A DNA stretch of 64,000 bases, from contig NZ_FNOG01000003.1 of NCBI RefSeq assembly GCF_900106525.1, positions 222,261 to 286,260 of the forward strand. Direction: 5' to 3'. Under the pieces are notes generated by a model that was not told where the DNA came from, made no database searches, and saw only the letters and a program-made list of their open reading frames with translations. Positions 42,225 to 50,371 of the stretch are shown here, one piece after another. The position numbers and the translations under genes were made by a program. The stretch's first letter is position 1, and every line of letters begins with the position of its first letter. Origin of the DNA: Lysobacter enzymogenes (GTDB lineage: Bacteria; Pseudomonadota; Gammaproteobacteria; Xanthomonadales; Xanthomonadaceae).

Positions 42225-43840
42225 CACTGGTATCCGCGGATGTCCTTGAACACCAAGGTCAGCGGCTTGTTCTTGGCGTCGAAGACCTGGCCGCCGGTGG
42301 CCTGGGCCAGGCCTTTCATCTCTTCCGGATCGGCGTCGCCGAACAGGATCGGGAACACGCGGATCGAGCGCAGCGCCTCGTCCTGGGTCGCGTACCAGCC
42401 CAGGAACTGGCGCAGGTCGCTGCCTTCGGTGTTCTCGCCGTCGCTCATCAGCACCACGGTGTAGTAGCGCGGCTCGCGCGCGGCGCGCTTGTCCGCGGCC
42501 AGTTCGGTCAGCGCCTGGCGCACGCTGTCGAAGATCGCGGTGCCGCCGTCGGGACGCAGCGGCGCGATTTCGGCGCGGATCGCGGACAGGGCCGCGGCGT
42601 TGCTGGCGGCGTCGGCGCCCATGTCGAACACGCGGGTGCGGCCGGGCCGCGAGGAGAAGGTCAGCACGCCGATGCGCTCGCGGTTCTGGAAGCGCGCGTA
42701 GCGGTCGGTCAGCGAATCGGCGCGGCCGCCGGCGAGGGTGTCCATCGCCGCCTTCATCGCTTCGATGCGGCCGTCGTTGCCCATCGAGCCGGACAGGTCC
42801 AGCACATAGCGCGAGCTGGCCGGAATGCGCAGGTCGGCGAGGAAGCCTTGCAGCAGGCTTTCGATCACCTGCGGCTGGCCGGGGAAGGGCAGTTCGATCA
42901 AGGTGCGCTGCGGGATCGCAGCGGCGGCCTGCGCTTCGGGATTGACCGGGCGGCGCAGGGTCGCGGCGGACAAGCGGGTCTGGAACGCCGGCGAGCGCAG
43001 GAACCCGACCAGCTTGTCGTACTGCGCGCGCTTGCCGGCTTCCAGCAGCATCAGCGGATAGTCGGCGGTGACGATGCCTTCCTTGGGATACACCAGGGTC
43101 AGCGGCTCGCCCAGATGGCCGTCGCGGTTGAGGCTCAGCAGCACCGATTCGTAATTGATCAGGCCGTCGACCTTGCCCTGTTCGCGCGCATACGCCTCGG
43201 CCAGCCAGCCCGAGGAACCGGCGGTCATGCGCTGGCCCTGGAAGAAGGCCTTGAGCGCGGGATTGGCGACGTCGGCTTCGGTCAGCGCGTCGGGATTGGC
43301 GGCCAGCGCGGCGGCGATGCCGATCAGCGCGGTGAAGCCGGTGTTGCTCGAGGCCGGGTTGGTCATGCCGAAGCTGAAGCGGCCTGCGCGCGAGGCTTCG
43401 GCGATGTCCTTCCAGGTCGGGTCGGTCTTGTCCCAGCCCAGCTCGCGCGCCTTGGAGGCCTTCACCCCCAGCGCCACCGGCGACAGCATGATTTTTTCCT
43501 GCGCCAGCAGCAGCTGCTTGAGCGCGAGATTCATCGCCAGGTACTTGCCGTGGCTGACCCACACCGCGTCGAACTTCTCGCCCGCGGCGAGGCGGTCGAT
43601 GGCGTCGAGCGTGCCGGCGTAGGCGAAGCGCGGGCGCACGCCGGTGGCGCGGGCGATCTCGTCGCCGAGCTGGGTGTCGACGTCCTTGAGCTCGGAGCCG
43701 GCGAGGATGGTGAAGGCCGTGTTGTCGTCGGCGCGGGCGGTGTCGCTGGCGCCACTGCCGGCGGAGCCGTTGCCGCCGCCGCAGGACGCCAGCAGCAGCG
43801 CGGCGAAGGCGAGCAGGGCGCTGCGCAGGAATCGGATCAT
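42224..43840 (-). CDS. Lipoprotein with substrate-binding and von Willebrand A domains
   Basis: A 538-aa protein. A lipobox L-L-L-A-S-C gives a lipid-modified C20. Residues 40-310 form a type 2 periplasmic-binding fold (F-T-I-L-A-G-S-E, N-T-G-F-T-A, Y-E-S-V-L). Residues about 343-538 are a VWA domain with an intact metal-ion-dependent adhesion site: D348-x-S350-x-S352, T434 in D-G-G-T-A, and D467 in M-S-D-G-E-N. The fused architecture suggests ligand sensing joined to metal-dependent protein binding at the membrane surface. The start at 43840 is set by the lipoprotein signal. It belongs to the TelA/XpaC cluster; a hairpin repeat separates it from telA. Confidence 0.88.
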   Translation of the reverse strand: MIRFLRSALLAFAALLLASCGGGNGSAGSGASDTARADDNTAFTILAGSELKDVDTQLGDEIARATGVRPRFAYAGTLDAIDRLAAGEKFDAVWVSHGKYLAMNLALKQLLLAQEKIMLSPVALGVKASKARELGWDKTDPTWKDIAEASRAGRFSFGMTNPASSNTGFTALIGIAAALAANPDALTEADVANPALKAFFQGQRMTAGSSGWLAEAYAREQGKVDGLINYESVLLSLNRDGHLGEPLTLVYPKEGIVTADYPLMLLEAGKRAQYDKLVGFLRSPAFQTRLSAATLRRPVNPEAQAAAAIPQRTLIELPFPGQPQVIESLLQGFLADLRIPASSRYVLDLSGSMGNDGRIEAMKAAMDTLAGGRADSLTDRYARFQNRERIGVLTFSSRPGRTRVFDMGADAASNAAALSAIRAEIAPLRPDGGTAIFDSVRQALTELAADKRAAREPRYYTVVLMSDGENTEGSDLRQFLGWYATQDEALRSIRVFPILFGDADPEEMKGLAQATGGQVFDAKNKPLTLVFKDIRGYQ

Positions 43841-43912
43841 GGGTGGGCCTTCCTGTGGCGGTCTATTGCTGGTGATCGAACGGTGGAACACGAGCCCTCG
43901 AACCTCCCGTTC

Positions 43913-44025
43913 CCGTCATTCCGGCGGAAGCCGGAATACATTTTGACGCTGCTCTTTTTCGGGTTGGCGCTGGCGGGAGCAACGGCAAGATCAAAATGGA
44001 TTCCGGCTTTCGCCGGAATGACGGG
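43913..44025. repeat. Inverted pair of ATTCCGGC...GCCGGAAT repeats
   Basis: Arms 43913-43947 and 43991-44025 are near reverse complements, each containing its own CCGGC...GCCGG mini-hairpin and ATTTTGA end. The pair lies inside the TelA-VWA gene cluster in the 229-base gap, where it could shape the mRNA. The same family forms a 41-nt perfect inverted repeat at 58964-59090. Confidence 0.88.
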
Positions 44026-44069
44026 GTGATGGGGGCGGCGTTGGTTCATTGAGGCGAGCGGCGGCCGGG

Positions 44070-45302
44070 TCAGAGCGAAACCGGTCCCGACGGCGCGGCG
44101 ATGCTGTGCTGCACCGCCGCCACCGCCTCGCGTTCGCGGTTCATGCGCGCCTCGCCCTTGGCGATCAGGCCGCGCAACTGTTCGATGTTGCTGCCCATCG
44201 CGCCGATCGCCTTGCTGCGGAACTCGTCCATGCGGTCGAGCGCGGCGAAGGTGGTGTCGAAGGCGTTCTGCAAGGTCTGCACGCCGATCAGCGGATTGCT
44301 CTGGAACTCGGCGACGCGGTCGACGTGCTGGCCGAACTGGGACGAGGTCGAGGCGATCAGGCCCTCGATCGCGCGCGAGGACGACTTGAGCGCATCCATC
44401 ACCTGCAACTGATAGCCCTGCGCGCGCGCCAGGGTCGCGGCGATCGACAGGCTGGACATGCCGATGGTGGCCATGCGGTCGCAGCCGTTGCGCAGCTCGC
44501 GCCCGGTCTTGCGCAGGCCTTCGAGCATCTTGTAGCCGTTGATGCAGACCAGGATCTGGGTCTTGATGTCGACGCTGGCCTGGCGCACGTAGAACAGCAC
44601 TTCCTGCTCCACCGCCTTGGCCCGTGCCGGGTCGGACGCCTTGAGCGAATCCAGCGCCGCGCTGAGCTTGCCGTCGAGCTGCTCGGCGAACACGTCGGCG
44701 GCCTTGAGCCGGGTCAGCGCCTCCAGCAGTTTCTGCATGGTCGCGTACAGCGCCTGGTCGTCGCGCGCCAGTTCGTCCTGCACCGCGTAGAGGCTGTCGA
44801 TGGTCTTGCGGATCGAGTCGCCGGCCGAGTCGAAGCGCTGCAGGTAGGCGCGCAGCTTGTTGCCGAACGGGATCAGCCCGAGCAGCTTGTGCGCGGCCAG
44901 CAGGTCGCCTTCCTTGGACGGATTGAGGTCCTCGAACAGGATGCGCATCTCGCTCATCACCTTGAACGCCGGGCTGTCGGCGTCGGCGATGAAGTTGCGG
45001 TCGAGGAACTTGTTGGTCAGCAAGGTGCTGTCGCCGATCTCCTTGCGGCCCAGACGGAAGGCGCTGTCGACGCGGCTGCGGAAGTCTTCCGAGTGCGGGT
45101 CCAGCGCCAGCAAATCGGCGATGAACTGGTCGGCCTGGCTGAGCACCTGGACCCGGGTGTCGTCCTTGAACGGAATCATTGCCGCGGCCTGGTCGGGCGC
45201 AGCGATGGTCATGGCCGGCTCGGGCATTTCCAACGTCAGCGGCGCGATGGGTTCGACGAGGGTGGTGGGCGTGGCGGAGTCTTGGGTCGGCGTCGTGCTC
45301 AT
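44070..45302 (-). CDS. TelA-family toxic anion resistance protein
   Basis: A 410-aa almost wholly helical soluble protein of the TelA (PF05816) family. It has the expected layout: a disordered N-terminal 40 residues, then D-P-H-S-E-D-F-R-S-R-V near 70, N-P-S-K-E-G-D-L near 130, I-P-F-G-N-K-L-R-A-Y-L-Q-R-F near 146, and a C-terminal R-N-G-C-D-R-M and A-Q-G-Y-Q-L-Q-V-M region. The family was named for tellurite resistance of plasmid genes; its biochemical role is unknown and it often goes with XpaC-like or VWA proteins. It starts 12 bases after the upstream anchored protein gene. Confidence 0.88.
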   Translation of the reverse strand: MSTTPTQDSATPTTLVEPIAPLTLEMPEPAMTIAAPDQAAAMIPFKDDTRVQVLSQADQFIADLLALDPHSEDFRSRVDSAFRLGRKEIGDSTLLTNKFLDRNFIADADSPAFKVMSEMRILFEDLNPSKEGDLLAAHKLLGLIPFGNKLRAYLQRFDSAGDSIRKTIDSLYAVQDELARDDQALYATMQKLLEALTRLKAADVFAEQLDGKLSAALDSLKASDPARAKAVEQEVLFYVRQASVDIKTQILVCINGYKMLEGLRKTGRELRNGCDRMATIGMSSLSIAATLARAQGYQLQVMDALKSSSRAIEGLIASTSSQFGQHVDRVAEFQSNPLIGVQTLQNAFDTTFAALDRMDEFRSKAIGAMGSNIEQLRGLIAKGEARMNREREAVAAVQHSIAAPSGPVSL

Positions 45303-45314
45303 GGCGGCGTTCCT

Positions 45315-46442
45315 TCAGTGGCCCAGCCGCGATTCGATGCGGCCGATCATGCGTTCGAGGAGGTCGTAGGTCGGCGGATCGACCACATCGACCAGTTGTT
45401 GCGGCATGCCGATGCCGCGTTTGGCGGCGTCGGCGAACAGCGCCGCGTTGTCGGGCCCGCGCAGGCCGTAGCGCGCGGCGATCTGCCGCACCTTGGGATT
45501 GCGCTCGAAGGCTTCGGCGAAGCGCGCGCCCTTGTCGTTGAGCGCGACGATGGTGTGCTTGGTCAGCACGGTCGGCTGCGGGTACAGCAGCACCATGTCC
45601 GCATCCACGCGCGGATGCTTGAAGGCGTATTCCAGGAACTGCTGCTCGTAGATCATCACCAGCGGCGACTTGCCCATCTTCATGGTGACGTAGTCTTCGA
45701 ACGGCCCCGAGGAACTGGATTCCTGGTAGCCCTGCTTGGAGAACAGGTGCACCAACCGGTCGGCGACCTGATCGGCGGCGCTCTCGCTGGCGACCACGTC
45801 GTCGCCGTTGGCCAGATAGCTGGCCAGGGCCAGGTACATCGCCGCCGAATTGCTGGTGCGCACATCCGTGCTGGTGATCAGCACCGACTTGCTCACCGCG
45901 TAGTTCGGGTTGGGCTGCAAGTCCTTCCAGCGCGCGCCGCTTTCCATCAGCGCCACCAGCTTGCGCATGTCGACGATGAAGTAGGCCTCGCCGCGCTTGC
46001 CGACGATGCCGTTGGCTTCCAGGGTCGGCAGCAGCGGCTTCCAGCTGGCCACCGTCATCGGCGTGTAGAAGCCGTTGTAGATGCGGCGCGAGCCGGTGGC
46101 GTCGGCGATCTTGCGCGCCGCGGCGGTGCCAGCGGGGTAGGCGGCGTCGAAGCTCTTGAGGTCCGGGCGGGTGGCGATTTCGCGCGAGCCGGCTTTCTGC
46201 ACGTCCAGGACGATACGGTCGGCGAGCAGGGCCTGGGCGAGTTCGGGGTCGCGCAGGAAATCGAGCTTTTCCGAGCCGGTGAGCACGCGCACGGTGATCA
46301 GTGCGGCGGCGTCGGCCTGCTGCTTCTGCGCCGCCGCGGCAGCGCGGTCGTCGGCGCGCTTGCCGTTGAAAGACATCACGATGCCGGCGATCACACCGAC
46401 CAACAACACCGCCGCGAACGCGGGGCCGAGGAATTTCCTCAT
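45315..46442 (-). CDS. Membrane-anchored periplasmic-binding-like protein
   Basis: A 375-aa protein with an N-terminal membrane anchor (residues about 6-24, F-A-A-V-L-L-V-G-V-I-A-G-I-V), an Ala/Gln-rich stalk to about 45, and then a type 2 substrate-binding-like domain. That domain opens with T-V-R-V-L-T-G-S-E, closely echoing F-T-I-L-A-G-S-E in the VWA lipoprotein of the same cluster, and later has S-S-G-P-F-E-D-Y and V-M-I-Y-E-Q-Q-F-L. No ABC permease or ATPase gene lies near, so transport is unlikely; sensing or protein interaction is more likely. It is the first gene of the five-gene minus-strand cluster. Confidence 0.78.
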   Translation of the reverse strand: MRKFLGPAFAAVLLVGVIAGIVMSFNGKRADDRAAAAAQKQQADAAALITVRVLTGSEKLDFLRDPELAQALLADRIVLDVQKAGSREIATRPDLKSFDAAYPAGTAAARKIADATGSRRIYNGFYTPMTVASWKPLLPTLEANGIVGKRGEAYFIVDMRKLVALMESGARWKDLQPNPNYAVSKSVLITSTDVRTSNSAAMYLALASYLANGDDVVASESAADQVADRLVHLFSKQGYQESSSSGPFEDYVTMKMGKSPLVMIYEQQFLEYAFKHPRVDADMVLLYPQPTVLTKHTIVALNDKGARFAEAFERNPKVRQIAARYGLRGPDNAALFADAAKRGIGMPQQLVDVVDPPTYDLLERMIGRIESRLGH

Positions 46443-46725
46443 GCGCGAACCTCCTTATTCGCGGGCAGCGTATGGGCTATGTATGACCTATGTTTGACAG
46501 CGCAGCCGGTTGGCGACGGACGGCGGCGGGCCGGGCCGGGGGCTTGCGCGCACCTGCCGCGGGCCGCGCGGCGGGGTTTTGCGGGCTGGACGCGGCCGTC
46601 ACCGCCGTGTCATCCGTCGCCGCCACGCTGAATAGCGGCCGCCGCCGGGTTCCGACATTCGTCCAACATCCTCGGGCCCAGCATGGCCGGCAGCCCCAGG
46701 CCGCCCGCACGAGGACGCCACGCGC

Positions 46726-46896
46726 ATGAGCCAGCCGCAGGACCCACGCCGTTACGACCGCCTGGCCGTGGACCTGTCGCGCCTGCGCGACCCGCAGGAG
46801 CTGGCGCAGGCCATCGTCGCCGCCGCGCGCGACTCGCAGCCGGCCCCGCCGCCGCCGGTGCGGCGCCAGGGCGAACGGGCCTGGATCGAAGCCTGA
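46726..46896 (+). CDS. Small 56-aa ORF, unknown
   Basis: A 57-codon frame starting at the ATG in CACGCGCATGAGC. The product begins M-S-Q-P-Q-D-P-R-R-Y-D-R-L, continues with L-S-R-L-R-D-P-Q-E-L-A-Q-A-I-V-A-A-A-R, then a Pro-rich turn and R-R-Q-G-E-R-A-W-I-E-A. The Arg/Leu amphipathic helix and codon bias look real, but the ribosome site is weak. It is divergent from the TelA cluster across 283 bases. The next 280 bases (46897-47176) hold nothing I can support. Confidence 0.4.
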   Translation: MSQPQDPRRYDRLAVDLSRLRDPQELAQAIVAAARDSQPAPPPPVRRQGERAWIEA

Positions 46897-47176
46897 GGCG
46901 CGCAGCCCGGTTCGTAGTTCCAGCGTGGCGGCAAGCTTCGCGTCGTTGATTCCGACCCTTCGAACGATATCCAAAGCGCTCGCCCTGAGCGCCGCGTGCG
47001 GCCGTTCGCGGGCTCCGGTTGCGCGGCAATCCACGCGGGCCGCGCACAGCGCCGGTTCGTAACCGCCAGCGGCGGTCGGCAGGAGCGCCAGCAGTGGGGC
47101 AGGTGAGGCGACGCCCGCAGTGGCCGGTCCGTCCCGGGTTTTGCGTCACTATCGCCTCTCCATCACCGAGGCGCGT

Positions 47177-47701
47177 ATGCACCCCACCGACGCCGCACAA
47201 GCGCTGGACCTGATCCGTTCCCTCGGCGCGCCCGCGCGCCTGCAACGCCATGTCGAACTGGTCGGCGAGGCCGGGGAAGCGCTGCTCGAACTGCTGCGCG
47301 AGCAATCCGTCGCTGTGGACGAACGCTTCGTCCGCATCGGCATCGTCCTGCACGACGCCGGCAAGATCCGCCACCCGGCCGAGTTGAACGCTCCCGGCGG
47401 CGAGCACGAGCCGTCCGGCGAGACGATGCTGCTCGCGGCCGGCGTGTCGCCGGAACTGGCCCGGGTCTGCCTGTCGCATGCGCGCTGGGCGGCGATGGAC
47501 TGCCGGCTGGAAGAGCTGGCCGTCGCCCTGGCCGACAAGCTGTGGAAGGGCGTGCGCAAGACCGAACTGGAAGAGCGTTTCATCGACGCCGCCGCGGCGG
47601 CGGGCGAACGCGATCGCTGGAGCCTGTACCTGGCCCTGGACTCGGGCTTCGAGCGCATCGCCGCCGACGGCGGCGAACGCCTCGCGCGCAGCGCGGTGTG
47701 A
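47177..47701 (+). CDS. HD-domain phosphohydrolase-like protein
   Basis: A 174-aa protein with HD-type metal motifs: an early R-H-V-E-L-V, the H-D pair in I-V-L-H-D-A-G-K-I near residue 60, then G-E-H-E near 75, a C-L-S-H-A-R-W segment near 100, and a late D-K-L-W-K-G. These fit the H...HD...H...D layout of small HD hydrolases acting on nucleotides or phosphates; the substrate is unknown. The ATG at 47177 opens M-H-P-T-D-A-A-Q-A-L. It is followed after 124 bases by an epimerase-like gene, with no sign of operon linkage. Confidence 0.75.
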   Translation: MHPTDAAQALDLIRSLGAPARLQRHVELVGEAGEALLELLREQSVAVDERFVRIGIVLHDAGKIRHPAELNAPGGEHEPSGETMLLAAGVSPELARVCLSHARWAAMDCRLEELAVALADKLWKGVRKTELEERFIDAAAAAGERDRWSLYLALDSGFERIAADGGERLARSAV

Positions 47702-47825
47702 CAGTTGTCGGTGGCCGCCGCGCCGGTGCGGCGCTAGGCTAAGCCGCTACGCCATTGCACGCGCCGACGTTGCCCGCAACGCCGGCGCGGCGGCGTTCGA
47801 ACCGTCCAGATCAAGAGTCCATCGC

Positions 47826-48809
47826 ATGACGCTCATCGTCACCGGCAGCGCCGGCCACCTCGGCGAAGGCCTGATGCGGCTGCTGCGCGCGCAAGGCCGC
47901 CCGGCGCGCGGCATCGACATCAAGCCTTCGGCTTTCACCGATCACGTCGGCTCCATCGCCGAGCGCGAGTTCGTCGTCGAGGCGCTGCGCGGCGCCAGCG
48001 GCGTGATCCACGCCGCGACCCTGCACAAGCCGCACGTAGCCACCCACAGCTACCAGGATTTCGTCGACACCAACATCACCGGCACGCTCAATCTGCTGCA
48101 GTGCGCGCACGAGCAGGGCGTGGAATCGTTCGTGTTCACCAGCACCACCAGCGCGTTCGGCGCGGCGCTGACGCCGGCGCCGGGCGAGCCGGCGACCTGG
48201 ATCGACGAGAGCGTGGCGCCGATTCCGAAGAACATCTACGGCGCCAGCAAGGTCGCCGCCGAAGGCTTGTGTGAGCTGTTCCACCGCCGCCACCAGCTGC
48301 CGGTGCTGGTGCTGCGCACCTCACGCTTCTTTCCCGAGGACGACGACGACGCGGCCCGGCGCAGCGAGTACGACACCGCCAACAGCCAGGCCAACGAACT
48401 GCTGTACCGCCGCGCCGATATCGACGATGTGGCCCAGGCCCATCTGTGCGCGATCGCGCGCGCGCCGGCGCTCGGCTTCGGCCGCTACATCGTGTCGGCG
48501 ACCGCGCCGTTCGCGCGCGAGGATCTGCCCGCGCTGAGCCGCGACGCGGCGGCGGTGGTGGAGCGCCTGTTCCCGCGCTGCCGCGAGCTGTACGCGGCGC
48601 GCGGCTGGAAGCTGTTCCCGCATCTGGACCGGGTCTACATCAACGCCGCCGCGCGCCGCGACCTGGGCTGGCAGCCGCGCTACGGCTTCGGCTATGTGCT
48701 CGATTGCCTGGAGCGCGGGCTGGATTTCCGCAGCGCGCTGGCGCACGAGGTCGGGGTCAAGGGTTATCACGCGCAGCGTTTCGACGACATGCCGTATCCG
48801 GTGGCCTGA
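47826..48809 (+). CDS. NAD(P)-dependent epimerase/dehydratase family protein
   Basis: A 327-aa extended SDR. It has the nucleotide-binding V-T-G-S-A-G-H-L-G-E-G at residues 5-15, an S-T-T-S segment near 107, and the catalytic Y-G-A-S-K near 140, followed by L-R-T-S-R-F-F-P substrate-side motifs. These proteins epimerise, dehydrate or reduce NDP-sugars or related small molecules; the particular substrate cannot be told. It stands alone between the HD gene and the folK-like gene. The tail ends in a G-Y-H-A-Q-R-F-D-D-M-P-Y-P run that I do not recognise. Confidence 0.82.
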   Translation: MTLIVTGSAGHLGEGLMRLLRAQGRPARGIDIKPSAFTDHVGSIAEREFVVEALRGASGVIHAATLHKPHVATHSYQDFVDTNITGTLNLLQCAHEQGVESFVFTSTTSAFGAALTPAPGEPATWIDESVAPIPKNIYGASKVAAEGLCELFHRRHQLPVLVLRTSRFFPEDDDDAARRSEYDTANSQANELLYRRADIDDVAQAHLCAIARAPALGFGRYIVSATAPFAREDLPALSRDAAAVVERLFPRCRELYAARGWKLFPHLDRVYINAAARRDLGWQPRYGFGYVLDCLERGLDFRSALAHEVGVKGYHAQRFDDMPYPVA

Positions 48810-48995
48810 TGCATCCAGTGGCTTGATGCAGTCGGCGATCCGACTGTGTCGGTGCGCGCGACGACGGCGCCGCCAGCGCGGCCGGCTACAATGGCCCATC
48901 GCGCGCCGCCGTTCCCCGCGGCGCAGGAGCCGCCGAATGCCAGGGAGCGCCGCCATGTCCATTTCGACCCCGCCGTCCGCGCGAGCGCTGCGCGC

Positions 48996-49556
48996 ATGAG
49001 CTGGACCGCGCTGATCTGCCTGGGCGCCAGCGACGGCCCGCGCGCGGAGAATCTGCTCGAAGCGTCCGCGCAGTTGCTGGCCGAACCCGAGGTTGCGCTG
49101 GCGGCGGTGTCCGGGCTGTACGGCGACCGCCACTACCTGCACACCGGCGAGGCCACCTTGAACCTGGTGCTGGCGCTGGAATGGCGCAACGCGCCGCCGC
49201 CGGAGGCATTGGAGCGCCGCTTCAAGCGCATCGAAGCCGGGTTCGGCCGCCAGCGCGATCCGCGCCGGCGCATGCCGGTGCCGCTGGACATCGACCTGCT
49301 CGGCGCGCTCGACGCCGCCGGCCCGCGCTGGCAGGCGCGCTACGATCCCGGCCGCGGCTATCTGTTCCACGGCCTGAGCCAACTGCCGCTGCCGCCGTTG
49401 CAGGCCGCGCTGGACGCGCTGCAACGCCAGCGCGGTTTCCGCAGCGAAGACAACGCGCACGGCTTCTATGCCTACGCCGGCGCCGGCTTCGTGCGCCGTT
49501 ATCTGCTCGAACGCGCCGCGCAATTGAGCGAAGCCGGACAACGGGAGACGGGCTGA
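48996..49556 (+). CDS. FolK-like hydroxymethyldihydropteridine diphosphokinase
   Basis: A 186-aa divergent HPPK-like protein. It starts with L-I-C-L-G-A-S-D-G-P-R-A-E-N-L-L (the S/A-x-L-G-x-N-type start of HPPK). It later has F-K-R-I-E-A-G-F-G-R-Q-R-D-P-R-R and the diagnostic P-L-D-I-D-L-L, whose two aspartates bind Mg-ATP. HPPK transfers pyrophosphate to the pterin in folate synthesis. The sequence is atypical elsewhere (no R-W-G-P-R), so it may be a second, specialised copy. Its stop overlaps the SDR start (TGATG), tying it to a FolM-like reductase and pointing to pterin metabolism. Confidence 0.7.
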   Translation: MSWTALICLGASDGPRAENLLEASAQLLAEPEVALAAVSGLYGDRHYLHTGEATLNLVLALEWRNAPPPEALERRFKRIEAGFGRQRDPRRRMPVPLDIDLLGALDAAGPRWQARYDPGRGYLFHGLSQLPLPPLQAALDALQRQRGFRSEDNAHGFYAYAGAGFVRRYLLERAAQLSEAGQRETG

Positions 49557-50275
49557 TGGGCGCGACGACGACGACCTTGGTCACCGGCGCCTCGCGCCGG
49601 ATCGGCCGCGCCCTGGCCGAAGCCTGCCTGGCGCGCGGCGAGCGCGTGGTCGCGCACCGGCGCCGCGAGGACGCCGTGCCCGAACCGTATCCGGCGCCGG
49701 TGGACGCGTGGTGCTGGGACATGCAGGAGCCGCTGGCCGAACTGCCGGCGCAGCCGATCGATCACCTGATCCTCAGCGCCTCGTTGTTCGAACGCGGCCA
49801 CGCCTGGAACGCGCTGTCGGCCGACGCCGGCGCGGGCAGCGCCAGCGCCGACGAACGCGAGCGTTTCGCCCGCCAGTTGCAGGTCAACCTGCTGGCGCCG
49901 TGGGAGCTGGCGGTGCGCCTGCACGCGCGGCGGCCGCTGCGCTCGGTGGTGATGCTGCTGGACACTTACCTGGACCGCTCGTTCCCGGGCCACGCCGCCT
50001 ATCAGGTCAGCCGCGCCGCCGGCGCCGGGCTGGTGCGTGCGCTGGCCGCGGAGCTGGCGCCGTGCCGGGTCAACGCGGTGGCGCCGGGCACGGTGCTGCC
50101 GTCGGTGCGCGACCCGGCCCAGCGCGCCGAGCAGGAGGACGCGATCAAGGCGCGCACGCTGCTGGGCCGCATCGGCGCGGTCGAGGACGTGGTCGATGCG
50201 GCGATGTACCTGCGCGACGCGCCCTACGTCACCGGCGAAATCCTGCGCGTCGACGGCGGCCGCTTCAAACTGTGA
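49556..50275 (+). CDS. FolM-like short-chain dehydrogenase, catalytic Lys replaced by Arg
   Basis: A 239-aa SDR. The cofactor loop is T-G-A-S-R-R-I-G-R, whose two arginines favour NADPH. The active-site region reads D-T-Y-L-D-R then Y-Q-V-S-R, resembling FolM (D-Y-V-V-E-R...Y-A-A-S-K) but with Arg in place of the usual lysine of Y-x-x-x-K. It ends V-T-G-E-I-L-R-V-D-G-G-R-F, also FolM-like. FolM reduces dihydromonapterin or dihydrofolate. Coupling to a FolK-like gene supports pterin chemistry. The Lys-to-Arg change could alter or reduce activity. Confidence 0.75.
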   Translation: MGATTTTLVTGASRRIGRALAEACLARGERVVAHRRREDAVPEPYPAPVDAWCWDMQEPLAELPAQPIDHLILSASLFERGHAWNALSADAGAGSASADERERFARQLQVNLLAPWELAVRLHARRPLRSVVMLLDTYLDRSFPGHAAYQVSRAAGAGLVRALAAELAPCRVNAVAPGTVLPSVRDPAQRAEQEDAIKARTLLGRIGAVEDVVDAAMYLRDAPYVTGEILRVDGGRFKL

Positions 50276-50293
50276 GAACCCGCATGGGCTTCC

Positions 50294-50322
50294 TGTAGGA
50301 GCGGCGCAAGCCGCGACCGCCA
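50294..50322. repeat. GTAGGAGCGGCGCAAGCCGCGACC repeat, single arm
   Basis: Single copy of the family paired at 27327-27391, between the FolM-like and macro-domain genes. Confidence 0.7.
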
Positions 50323-50371
50323 TCGCCCAAGCTCGCACCGCAACCCCGCCATCCCCCGATCAAGGACGACC

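Noticed and set aside
44049-46631. 860-codon open frame antisense to telA and the anchored protein
   Set aside because: Repetitive Val/Gly/Arg/His translation typical of GC shadow frames, no domains.
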